DNA of 64,000 nucleotides, from positions 48,440 to 112,439 of the forward strand of contig HF988719.1 of NCBI GenBank assembly GCA_000431235.1, read 5' to 3'. This DNA comes from Coprobacillus sp. CAG:698 (GTDB taxonomy: Bacteria > Bacillota_I > Bacilli_A > ML615J-28 > CAG-698). The notes under the pieces are model-generated. The model searched no databases and had not been told where the DNA came from. It worked only from the letters and a program-made list of their open reading frames with translations. The translations under genes and the position numbers were made by a program. How positions within the stretch are numbered: position 1 is the first letter of the stretch; every line of letters begins with the position of its first letter. Below are positions 57,278 to 64,000 of this stretch, one piece after another.

Positions 57278-58360
57278 ATGATTAGTAAAAGCTTTTTTGA
57301 AAATCTTGAATTAATCGCAAATGAGAAAGGACTTGCGATTGAAGATGTCCTTGCAAAGGTCGAAATAGCCATGGCAGTTGCGTGCCGTGACACAGATCAT
57401 AATGGTGATATAAAATTAGATATCGATTATGATAAGAAAAGAATTCGTGTATATGAGTACAAATATGTTGTTGAAGAAATTACTGATGGTAATAAAGGTG
57501 AAATTACAGTTGAAGAAGCAAAAGAATTAAAACCTCGTGCTAAAATTGAACCAGGAACTGTATTTAAAGAAGAAATTGATTTCACAAAGTTAGGTCGTAA
57601 ATCAGTTGCAAAATTTAAAAATACATTTAATAACGAATTAAAGACTTTAGAACGTGAAGAAGCATTCAACTTCTTTAATGAAAAAGTTAAAGATATAATA
57701 TCAGGAATATGTGTTGATGCTACAAGTGATTATGCATTGTTTTCGATAGGTAAAAGTACATTTGTATCTTTATCAAAAGATGATATAATCCCAGGTGAGG
57801 TTCTTAAACGTGGTGATAGAAGAAAACTATATATTACAAAAGTTGAAAAAACAACTAAAGGACCAAAAGTTAGCGCAAGTAGAACATGTAAAGAATTTGT
57901 AATAAAATTATTTGAACTTAACATCCCAGAAATTAAAGATGGTTCAATCGAATTGATGGGAATATCTCGTATACCAGGTAGTCGCTCTAAAGTTGGAGTA
58001 ATGGCAGTTAAACCAAATCTTGATGCTCGTGGATCGTGTATTGGTGCTGGAGGATTAAGAATTAAATCAATAACAGATGAATTAAATCAAGAAAAGATAG
58101 ATGTCTTCTTATGGAAAACTGATCCAGTTGATTTAATTGCCCAGTCATTATTACCAGCAAGAAGTTTAAGTGTTGTAATCCAAAGTACAAAACCTAAACA
58201 AGCTCTTGTTATATGCACTGACGAACAATACTCACTAGCAATAGGTAAGGGTGGACAAAATGTTAGATTAGCATGTTTTGCTTGTTCATGGAAAATAGAT
58301 GTTAAAAAGTTGTCTGATGCATTGAAAGAAGGTATTGACTTTACTTATAACGTTTACTAG
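57278..58360 (+). CDS. nusA: transcription termination/antitermination factor NusA
   Basis: NusA binds RNA polymerase and modulates pausing and termination. The 360 residues (Bacillus 371) contain the N-terminal polymerase-binding domain (about 1-125), the S1 domain (about 130-200, with DYALFSIGKSTFVSLSKDDIIPGE) and two KH domains (ISRIPGSRSKVGVMAV and AIGKGGQNVRLACF). There is no acidic C-terminal repeat, as usual in Bacillota. ATG 57278 follows TAGGAGGT, 12 bp after rimP. Confidence 0.96.
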   Translation: MISKSFFENLELIANEKGLAIEDVLAKVEIAMAVACRDTDHNGDIKLDIDYDKKRIRVYEYKYVVEEITDGNKGEITVEEAKELKPRAKIEPGTVFKEEIDFTKLGRKSVAKFKNTFNNELKTLEREEAFNFFNEKVKDIISGICVDATSDYALFSIGKSTFVSLSKDDIIPGEVLKRGDRRKLYITKVEKTTKGPKVSASRTCKEFVIKLFELNIPEIKDGSIELMGISRIPGSRSKVGVMAVKPNLDARGSCIGAGGLRIKSITDELNQEKIDVFLWKTDPVDLIAQSLLPARSLSVVIQSTKPKQALVICTDEQYSLAIGKGGQNVRLACFACSWKIDVKKLSDALKEGIDFTYNVY

Positions 58361-58369
58361 GAGGTACAT

Positions 58370-58645
58370 ATGAATAAACCTAAAAAAATTCCCATGAGAA
58401 AGTGTGTTATTACAGGCGAAAGATTTCCCAAAAATGAACTAATTCGTATTGTAAGAACACCTGAAGGAAATGTAGTAATTGATTTAAAAGGTAAAGCAAA
58501 CGGTCGAGGCGCTTATGTAAGCAAGAGTCTAGCAGTCGTTGATCTTGCTGAAAAGAAAAAGGCTTTGGACAGAGAACTTGAAACAACTATTGGAAAAGAC
58601 ATTTACGAAGAACTTAGGAAGATAATTGGTGAATCTATTGAATAA
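58370..58645 (+). CDS. ylxR: YlxR family RNA-binding protein
   Basis: A 91-residue DUF448 protein, recognised by RKCVITGERFPKNELIRIVRTPEGNVVIDLKGKANGRGAYVSKS. YlxR proteins are small basic RNA-binding or nucleoid proteins; one member modulates RNase P. It lies between nusA (9 bp upstream) and ylxQ (overlap) in the conserved operon. ATG 58370 follows AGGAGGT. The second Cys of the usual CxxC motif is absent (CVIT), so zinc binding is unlikely. Confidence 0.93.
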   Translation: MNKPKKIPMRKCVITGERFPKNELIRIVRTPEGNVVIDLKGKANGRGAYVSKSLAVVDLAEKKKALDRELETTIGKDIYEELRKIIGESIE

Positions 58646-58958
58646 AGACAAAATAATTCAAATGTTAGGACTATCAACTAGAGCCCGAAAAGTGACTCTT
58701 GGAACTGATGCCTTCCTAATAGGTATTAGTAAGATTAAGTTAGTATTCATATCATCTGATGCTTCCGAAAATACAAAAGAAAAAGTAAAGAATAAATGTG
58801 AATATTATAAAATTAAATATACTGAATCTTTATCAACAACTGAATTATTTAAAGCAACAGGAAAACAGAACTTAATGGTATTAGGTATCTGTGACAATGG
58901 ATTTGCCAAAAGCATAAACAATCTTTTAAAGGAGGATGTTAAGAATGAAAGTAAGTGA
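58638..58958 (+). CDS. ylxQ: L7Ae-family ribosomal-like protein YlxQ
   Basis: A 106-residue L7Ae/L30e-type RNA-binding protein: MNKDKIIQMLGLSTRARKVTLGTDAFLIGISKIKLVFISSDASENTKEK has the usual glycine/basic block and 'lvfiA.Das'. It probably binds kink-turn RNA. I favour the TTG start at 58638 because GGTGA is 5 nt upstream and this gives the family N-terminus (MNK.KI...LGLa.RA.k); TTG 58626 and GTG 58629 are alternatives. It overlaps ylxR by 8 bp and infB by 14 bp. Confidence 0.88.
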   Translation: MNKDKIIQMLGLSTRARKVTLGTDAFLIGISKIKLVFISSDASENTKEKVKNKCEYYKIKYTESLSTTELFKATGKQNLMVLGICDNGFAKSINNLLKEDVKNESK

Positions 58959-61317
58959 AATCCTAGAAATATTAACAGAAAATGGTGTTCAATGCAGTAA
59001 AGAAAATTTATTTGACGAACTAGATAATATTGGTTATGAAAATGTAAGTTTAGATACTGATATTGATATAAATGATGTAAAGAAACTAAGTAAAAGATAT
59101 AAAACTGATATAAAACCTAAAAAGGTAAAAAAAGAGCCTAAGAAAGTTGAACCAAAGAAAACTGAAGTTAAAAAAGTTGAAGAAAAGAAAACTGAAGTTA
59201 AAAAGGTTGAACCTAAAAAAGAAAAACCTGCTTCTAATTCACAAAAACCTGTGAAAAAAGAGAGTGCTAAGAAGCCTACTTCTAAAGAAACAGAAAAGAA
59301 ACCTGCAAAGAAAGAAGCAGTTAAAGAAGTAAAGAAGACTGAAGAAAAGAAAGCAGTAGAAACTTTTGAACCTAAAAAGGAAACAGTTAAAGTAGAAGAA
59401 AAACCAAAAGAAACAAAAAAGAATAATGAAAATGTTGAATTAACAAGATTTTATGATGACAAATATGATGTATATGAAAAGAATGAAAAACAATATACAA
59501 GAATTAAGAATGTTAAAAAAACTAAAAAGATAGCTGAAAGTCGTCAAAGTAATACTACACAAAAGAAAAATGCTGAAACAGTAATTTATTATGAAGATGG
59601 TATGACTGCAGGTAAACTTGCGGAAATGTTAGGTGTTTCTAATGGTGAAATCGTTAAGAAGTTAGTTGGTCTTGGATATATGATTTCAATAACACAACCA
59701 ATTGATCGTGATGTTTTTGAAATATTAGCAGATGATTATGGTTATACAGTGAAAGACAAAGTAGTATATGATATAACAAAGTTTGAAGACATTGTTATAG
59801 ATGATGATGAAGAAAATCTTGTTCCTCGTCCTCCAATTGTTACAATTATGGGACACGTTGACCATGGTAAAACTACTTTACTTGATACTATAAGAAGTTC
59901 AAGAATAACTAGCAGTGAAGCTGGTGGAATTACTCAAAGAATAGGTGCATATCAAGTTGAAGTGCACGGAAAGAAAATTACATTTATCGATACTCCAGGA
60001 CATGCTGCCTTTACAGAAATGCGTGCTAGAGGAGCTAACGTAACTGATATTGTAGTTTTAGTAGTGGCTGCTGATGATGGTGTAATGCCTCAAACAAAAG
60101 AAGCTATCGACCATGCTTTATCAGCTCATGTACCTCTAATTGTTGCTGTGAATAAAATAGATAAACATGGTGCAAATGCTGATCGTGTAAAAGAAGAACT
60201 AGCTGCTCTAAATATAATTCCATCGGAATGGGGCGGAAATAATGAGTTTGTAAACATTAGTGCTTTGAAAGGCACAGGTGTTGATGAATTATTAGAAACT
60301 ATTCTAATGGTTGCTGAAATGGAAAATTATCGTGCAAATCCAAACAGATTAGGTTATGGCACAGTTATTGAAGCTCAATTAACAAAAGGACGTGGACCTG
60401 TTGCTACACTTCTAGTAAAGAATGGTACTATCAAAGTTGGAGATCCAATAGTAGTTGGAACAACATATGGTAAAATAAGAGCCATGCAAGATGAAACAAA
60501 AACAAATCTAAAATCTGCTGGACCTTCTAAAGCTGTAGAAATTACAGGACTAGAAAGTGTTCCTCAAGCAGGAGATCACTTTATGATTTTTGATGATGAT
60601 AAAACTGCCAAACTAGTTAGTGAAGAAAGACAAAAACGTGTTAATGCTGCTCGTAATGCTACAAAAGGAGTTTCTCTTGCAACACTATTTGAAAATCTTG
60701 ACAAAAATGAAAAAGAAATTAATCTAATTATTAAGGGTGATTTACAAGGTTCAGTTGAAGCTTTACAAGGCTCATTATTAAAACTTAATGTAGAAGGTGT
60801 AAAGATAAATATTGTTAGTACAGGAGTAGGTGCAATTAATGATAATGATATTACATTAGCAGTTGCTTCAAAATCAATCATCATTGGTTTTAATATCCGT
60901 CCAAATAGTACGATAACAAAACAAGCTACTGATCGTGGCGTTGAAATTAGATTATACAACATAATCTATAAACTACTAGAAGATATTGAAGCTGCTATGA
61001 AAGGTTTATTAGATCCTGTATTAGAAGAAAAAGTAATCGGCGAAGTTGAAGTTCGTAAGATCTTTAAAGTGTCAAAGATTGGAACAATTGCCGGAAGTTA
61101 TGTAACAAATGGTGTTATAACTAGAAATAGTGAAGTTAGATTAATACGTGATGGAGTTGTTGTTTACACAGGAAAAGTAGGAACACTTAGACGTGGTCAA
61201 GATGATGTAAAAGAAGTTAAATTTGGATTTGAATGTGGAATAACAATTCAAAATTATAATGATATTAAAGAAGGCGACATAATTGAAGCTTACATAATGG
61301 AAAAGGTGGAACAATAA
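58945..61317 (+). CDS. infB: translation initiation factor IF-2
   Basis: IF-2 brings fMet-tRNA to the 30S subunit and drives subunit joining. The 790 residues have a short N-terminal IF2 domain, a long disordered Lys/Glu/Pro-rich linker with repeats of KKxExKK type (about 50-165), an IF2N domain (MTAGKLAEMLGVSNGEIVKKL), the GTPase with G1 GHVDHGKTTLLDTI (about 303), DTPGHAAF, NKIDKHGA, and domains II-IV including the fMet-tRNA-binding C-terminus. ATG 58945 is chosen: GGAGG at 58931-58935 is 9 nt upstream, whereas ATG 58936 would abut it. Confidence 0.96.
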   Translation: MKVSEILEILTENGVQCSKENLFDELDNIGYENVSLDTDIDINDVKKLSKRYKTDIKPKKVKKEPKKVEPKKTEVKKVEEKKTEVKKVEPKKEKPASNSQKPVKKESAKKPTSKETEKKPAKKEAVKEVKKTEEKKAVETFEPKKETVKVEEKPKETKKNNENVELTRFYDDKYDVYEKNEKQYTRIKNVKKTKKIAESRQSNTTQKKNAETVIYYEDGMTAGKLAEMLGVSNGEIVKKLVGLGYMISITQPIDRDVFEILADDYGYTVKDKVVYDITKFEDIVIDDDEENLVPRPPIVTIMGHVDHGKTTLLDTIRSSRITSSEAGGITQRIGAYQVEVHGKKITFIDTPGHAAFTEMRARGANVTDIVVLVVAADDGVMPQTKEAIDHALSAHVPLIVAVNKIDKHGANADRVKEELAALNIIPSEWGGNNEFVNISALKGTGVDELLETILMVAEMENYRANPNRLGYGTVIEAQLTKGRGPVATLLVKNGTIKVGDPIVVGTTYGKIRAMQDETKTNLKSAGPSKAVEITGLESVPQAGDHFMIFDDDKTAKLVSEERQKRVNAARNATKGVSLATLFENLDKNEKEINLIIKGDLQGSVEALQGSLLKLNVEGVKINIVSTGVGAINDNDITLAVASKSIIIGFNIRPNSTITKQATDRGVEIRLYNIIYKLLEDIEAAMKGLLDPVLEEKVIGEVEVRKIFKVSKIGTIAGSYVTNGVITRNSEVRLIRDGVVVYTGKVGTLRRGQDDVKEVKFGFECGITIQNYNDIKEGDIIEAYIMEKVEQ

Positions 61318-61656
61318 ATGGCATATAAAATTGCTAGATTAGAAAAAATAATCGAAAGAGAAATAGGTACTATTCTTTTGAATAGTAAAGATGAACGTTT
61401 ACGCTTCGTCACTGTTACTAAAGTCTCTTTAACAAGCGATGCTTCAATTGCTACAGTTTATTACACTGTTTTAGGAAATAAAGAGCAAATAGAAGCAACA
61501 AAAGAAAATTTAGAAAATGCTGTTGGTTATATCCGAAGCAGTCTAGGTAAAGGGTTAGAAATTAGAAAAGTACCTGAACTTAGATTGAAATACGATGAAT
61601 CAATGGAATATGGTGAAAGAATAGAATCAATACTAAAAGATATAAAGAAAAGTTAG
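61318..61656 (+). CDS. rbfA: 30S ribosome-binding factor RbfA
   Basis: RbfA is a KH-fold protein needed for late 30S maturation and cold adaptation. The 112 residues match: RLEKIIEREIGTILLNSKDERLRFVTVTKVSLTSDASIATVYYTVLG...YIRSSLGKGLEIRKVPELRLKYDESMEYGERIESILKDI. Its start codon follows the infB stop with no gap. End of the rimP operon proper, though uvrC is only 9 bp further on and may be read through. Confidence 0.95.
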   Translation: MAYKIARLEKIIEREIGTILLNSKDERLRFVTVTKVSLTSDASIATVYYTVLGNKEQIEATKENLENAVGYIRSSLGKGLEIRKVPELRLKYDESMEYGERIESILKDIKKS

Positions 61657-61665
61657 GAGAAAAAG

Positions 61666-63402
61666 ATGAATATCAAGGATAAACTTAAAGAACTTCCTAA
61701 ACAACCTGGATGTTATCTTATGAAAAACAAAAATAACGAAGTTATTTATGTTGGTAAAGCTAAGAATTTATCTAACAGAGTTAAATCCTATTTTATGGGA
61801 TCACATAATGCTAAGACAACACGCCTTGTAATGGATATAACTGACTTTGAGTTTATAATTACATCAACTGAAAAAGAAGCATTTATTTTAGAAATGAACT
61901 TAATAAAGAAATATCGTCCTAGGTATAATATTATGCTTATGGACGATAAGATGTATCCTTACATATTTATATCAAATGAAAAGAATCCTCGTATTACATA
62001 TACAAGAGAATTAAATCATAAAGGAAAATATTTTGGACCATATCCTAATTCCAAAGCGGCAAAAGAGACAGTTGATATGCTTAATAAAATATATCCTTTA
62101 AGGAAATGTAAAAATATCCCCAAAAAGGAATGCTTGTATTATCATATTAACAACTGTTTAGGCCCATGTATAAATAAAATTGATGAAGAAAAATATCAAG
62201 TGATAATTAATAAGATACAATCACTATTAAATGGAAACATTAAAGAAGAAGTAAAAAAACTTAAACAAAAAATGTTAGAAGCAAGTGAAGCTTTAGAATA
62301 TGAAAAAGCTATGGAATATCATAATTTAATTATGGATTTAGAAGCTATTGGTGAAAAGCAAAAAATGGAAACATCACTTATTAATTCTGATATTTTTAAC
62401 TTTGCAGTAAAAGATGATTATATAAACATTCAGGTGTTTCAAGTAAGGAATACAAAAGTGATTGAAAGAAAAGCTTTCACATTCGATTTAATAGGTGAAA
62501 AAAAAGAAATGTTTATCGATTTTATTCATCAATTTTATCTTATAAATAATAATCCTCTGCCCAAAGAAATAATTATTCCTAATATCGAAACAAATGATTT
62601 TGATGAAAAACTAAAGAATTTATTAATTATTCCAAAGCAAGGAAAACGAAAAGAACTATTAGACTTAGTATTAGTGAATATTGAAAAAGAATTAGAAAAT
62701 CTAATTCTTAAAAAACAAAGAGCATATGATATGACACTAGGTGCGGCAATTGAATTAGCTCAAACCCTTGGCGTTGAAAGTTGCTTAGATATAGAAGCTT
62801 TTGATAACTCTAACATTCAAGGAGTAAGTAGCGTAAGTGCAATGGTTAAGTATATTAATGGTGAAAAATCAACAAAAGACTATCGCAAGTATAAAGTTAA
62901 AACTGTGGAAGGAAGCGATGATTTCAATACCTTTATTGAAGTGCTTACACGTAGATATACAAGATTAAAACAGGAAAATAGTAAACTGCCAGATTTAATA
63001 ATTATGGATGGTGGAAAAACACAAGTTCATGCTGCTAAAATAGTTTTAGAAAAACTAAATCTAAATATTAATGTTTTAGGTTTAGTCAAAGACGAAAATC
63101 ACAGAACTGACGCTTTATTATTTAATGATAAGATTATTACTCTTGATAAAAAAAGTTCGCTATTTAAATTTTTAACTGCCATACAAGATGAAGTGCATAG
63201 GTATGCAATAAGTTTTCATCATAACACACATGCTAAGAAAATGATAAGTTCGAAGTTAGATGATATTAAAGGCATTGGTAAAGTAAAAAAGAATCAAATA
63301 CTATCGCTATTAGGTGAAGTTGATTTTGAAAATAAGTTAAGAAAAATAAACCTAAATGACGAACAAATTGACCAAATATTAAAAATCTATAACCTTAAAT
63401 AA
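61666..63402 (+). CDS. uvrC: excinuclease ABC subunit UvrC
   Basis: UvrC makes both incisions in nucleotide excision repair. The 578 residues (family about 590-610) have the N-terminal GIY-YIG nuclease (PGCYLMKNKNNEVIYVGKAKNLSNRVKSYF), a Cys cluster (LRKCKNIPKKECLYYHINNCLGPC), the UVR motif (VKKLKQKMLEASEALEYEKAMEYHNLI), the RNase H-like nuclease (CLDIEAFDNSNIQGVSSVSAMV, LIIMDGGKTQVHAAK) and C-terminal helix-hairpin-helix motifs (LDDIKGIGKVKKNQIL). Directly follows rbfA. Works with UvrA/B; Mfd in this window recruits them. Confidence 0.97.
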   Translation: MNIKDKLKELPKQPGCYLMKNKNNEVIYVGKAKNLSNRVKSYFMGSHNAKTTRLVMDITDFEFIITSTEKEAFILEMNLIKKYRPRYNIMLMDDKMYPYIFISNEKNPRITYTRELNHKGKYFGPYPNSKAAKETVDMLNKIYPLRKCKNIPKKECLYYHINNCLGPCINKIDEEKYQVIINKIQSLLNGNIKEEVKKLKQKMLEASEALEYEKAMEYHNLIMDLEAIGEKQKMETSLINSDIFNFAVKDDYINIQVFQVRNTKVIERKAFTFDLIGEKKEMFIDFIHQFYLINNNPLPKEIIIPNIETNDFDEKLKNLLIIPKQGKRKELLDLVLVNIEKELENLILKKQRAYDMTLGAAIELAQTLGVESCLDIEAFDNSNIQGVSSVSAMVKYINGEKSTKDYRKYKVKTVEGSDDFNTFIEVLTRRYTRLKQENSKLPDLIIMDGGKTQVHAAKIVLEKLNLNINVLGLVKDENHRTDALLFNDKIITLDKKSSLFKFLTAIQDEVHRYAISFHHNTHAKKMISSKLDDIKGIGKVKKNQILSLLGEVDFENKLRKINLNDEQIDQILKIYNLK

Positions 63403-63419
63403 AAAATGTGCATATTATA
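63392..63419 (+). promoter_or_regulatory. possible sigma-K (or sigma-E) promoter of gerE
   Basis: CATATTATA (63411-63419) matches the sigma-K -10 CATAnnnTA exactly. AC at 63392-63393 lies 17 bp upstream in the -35 position. The boxes partly overlap the uvrC end. gerE is sigma-K dependent in Bacillus. Confidence 0.5.
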
Positions 63420-63441
63420 TTATAGATAATGAGGTGATAAT

Positions 63442-63651
63442 ATGTACATGGATAAATTCCTAACCCCACGAGAAAAAGAAATATTTGATATGCTTGTCAA
63501 AGGGAAAGACACTAAAGAAATAGCATTAAGCCTTGTGATAAGTGAAAAAACAGTGAGAAATCATATTTCAAATGTAATTCAAAAACTTGGAGTAAAAGGA
63601 AGAAGCCAAGCAATTTTAGAGTTAATTAAAATTGGTGAAATATCAATATAA
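63442..63651 (+). CDS. gerE: GerE-type LuxR-family spore coat regulator
   Basis: A 69-residue protein that is only a LuxR-type helix-turn-helix: LTPREKEIFDMLVKGKDTKEIALSLVISEKTVRNHISNVIQKLGVKGRSQAILELIKIG. GerE (74 residues in Bacillus) is the stand-alone HTH regulator that controls late mother-cell coat genes. Length, lack of a receiver domain, a sigma-K-like promoter and closeness to uvrC (the same neighbourhood as in Bacillus) support GerE. Start ATG 63442 follows GAGGTGAT; ATG 63448 is possible. Other small LuxR-HTH proteins exist, so some doubt remains. Confidence 0.85.
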   Translation: MYMDKFLTPREKEIFDMLVKGKDTKEIALSLVISEKTVRNHISNVIQKLGVKGRSQAILELIKIGEISI

Positions 63652-63681
63652 ACGCTAAAAAAGCGTAGAAAGAAAAATATT

Positions 63682-64000
63682 ATGAAGATACATGGAAAAG
63701 TTATTGAAACTATCCCAAAGGAAAGAATAGTTATTCTTGAATGTGGAAAAGAACATATGTATTTATACTTCCAAAGAAAAGATTTTCGTGAGTTTGGACC
63801 TTATTTCTTCGATAAACCATATTTGTTTTTAGAAGTTAGTGATAATAAAAAAATATGCAAAAACTTTGCTGTTCATGAAGTTTTACAATTTAATAGGGTT
63901 GTGGAGCCATCATATTATAATAAAGCGAAAAGAAGAAAAATATACTTTGATATGGATACAATAAAAAAAGGTGTTCGCGAACTAATCAATAAACCACATA
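63682..64000 (+). CDS. truncated gene at window end, function uncertain
   Basis: An open frame from ATG 63682 runs off the end of the window (at least 106 residues, MKIHGKVIETIPKERIVILE...). It is soluble, basic and has no signal peptide. The segment before the edge (KRRKIYFDMDTIKKGVRELINKPH) resembles the region that joins a small N-terminal domain to a 3'-5' exonuclease (DnaQ-like) domain in some low-GC Bacillota, but the diagnostic part would lie beyond the window. The ribosome binding site (AGAAAGAAA) is weak. An imperfect hairpin (ACGCT/AGCGT, 63652-63666) precedes it. Confidence 0.6.
   Translation, partial: MKIHGKVIETIPKERIVILECGKEHMYLYFQRKDFREFGPYFFDKPYLFLEVSDNKKICKNFAVHEVLQFNRVVEPSYYNKAKRRKIYFDMDTIKKGVRELINKPH

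Noticed and set aside
60576..60962. 128-codon open frame on the minus strand
   Set aside because: Opposite the conserved C-terminal half of infB.
63652..63666. Terminator after gerE (ACGCT-AAAAA-AGCGT)
   Set aside because: The stem is only 5 bp and no T run follows.
1..64000. tRNA genes, rRNA genes, insertion sequences, prophage or integrase genes
   Set aside because: None was seen in reading the window: no T-arm (GGTTCGA) signatures, transposases or terminal inverted repeats were noticed. A tRNAscan/Infernal run would settle it.

Overview
The window is about 64 kb of very AT-rich DNA from a low-GC, spore-forming member of the Bacillota, most likely a gut-type member of the class Bacilli. 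The evidence is the Bacilli-type RNA polymerase delta subunit, the gene pairs gyrB-gyrA, mnmG-rsmG-soj and rimP-nusA-ylxR-ylxQ-infB-rbfA, the uvrC/gerE neighbourhood, and seven sporulation or germination genes (spoIIE, bofA-like, spoVT, cwlJ, gerQ, an alpha/beta-type SASP and gerE). TGA is used as a stop (for example in mnmG and soj), so this is genetic code 11 and not a Mycoplasma-type code. I cannot name a species.

Layout. 1-2380: non-coding, extremely AT-rich, with a regularly spaced array of tandem 8-mers (ATGTAWAT) and, next to the first gene, three 21-bp direct repeats each carrying a near-consensus DnaA box. This is probably (part of) the chromosome origin. 2391-8266: yaaA, recF, gyrB, gyrA. 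8363-16359: a MacB/FtsX-type ABC protein, a HIT hydrolase, the cwlJ-gerQ germination pair, two tandem nrnA-like DHH phosphodiesterases, surE, a BofA-like membrane protein, rpoE (delta) and folD. 16409-20979: pth, mfd, spoVT. 21087-28517: cell-surface and lipoprotein genes (leucine-rich repeat, thioredoxin/InlB-repeat, Ig-like) around dapF and degV. 28625-34716: mnmG, rsmG, soj (with no spo0J after it), an MscS channel, a DUF951 gene and an ABC exporter. 34814-41340: spoIIE, a rhodanese, a PucR-type regulator, an MsmX-type sugar ATPase, pgk and tpiA. 41447-44022: two genes that share a C-terminal module; the second is a zinc-ribbon/TIR-domain protein. 44226-51706: rpsD with a structured leader, a beta-helix lipoprotein, a TetR regulator divergent from a two-ATPase ABC-2 exporter, a TerB-like protein and a TSCPD protein. 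51812-56649: the cysteine desulfurase/ThiI pair, the SASP gene, a membrane protein, a SpoU methyltransferase and a Nudix hydrolase. 56798-64000: the rimP-nusA-infB-rbfA operon, uvrC, gerE and a truncated gene.

Most genes are on the + strand, as expected for one replichore moving away from an origin at the left end. Promoters are easy to read: many have TTGAAA/TTTACA boxes 17 bp from TATAAT, often with an extended -10 (TGnTATAAT). Sporulation genes have different upstream boxes that resemble sigma-E, sigma-G and sigma-K sites. Strong rho-independent hairpins separate most units.

The items most worth following up are the ori-proximal periodic array, the thioredoxin/InlB-repeat lipoprotein, the TIR protein paired with its paralogous neighbour, and the soj gene without a partner.
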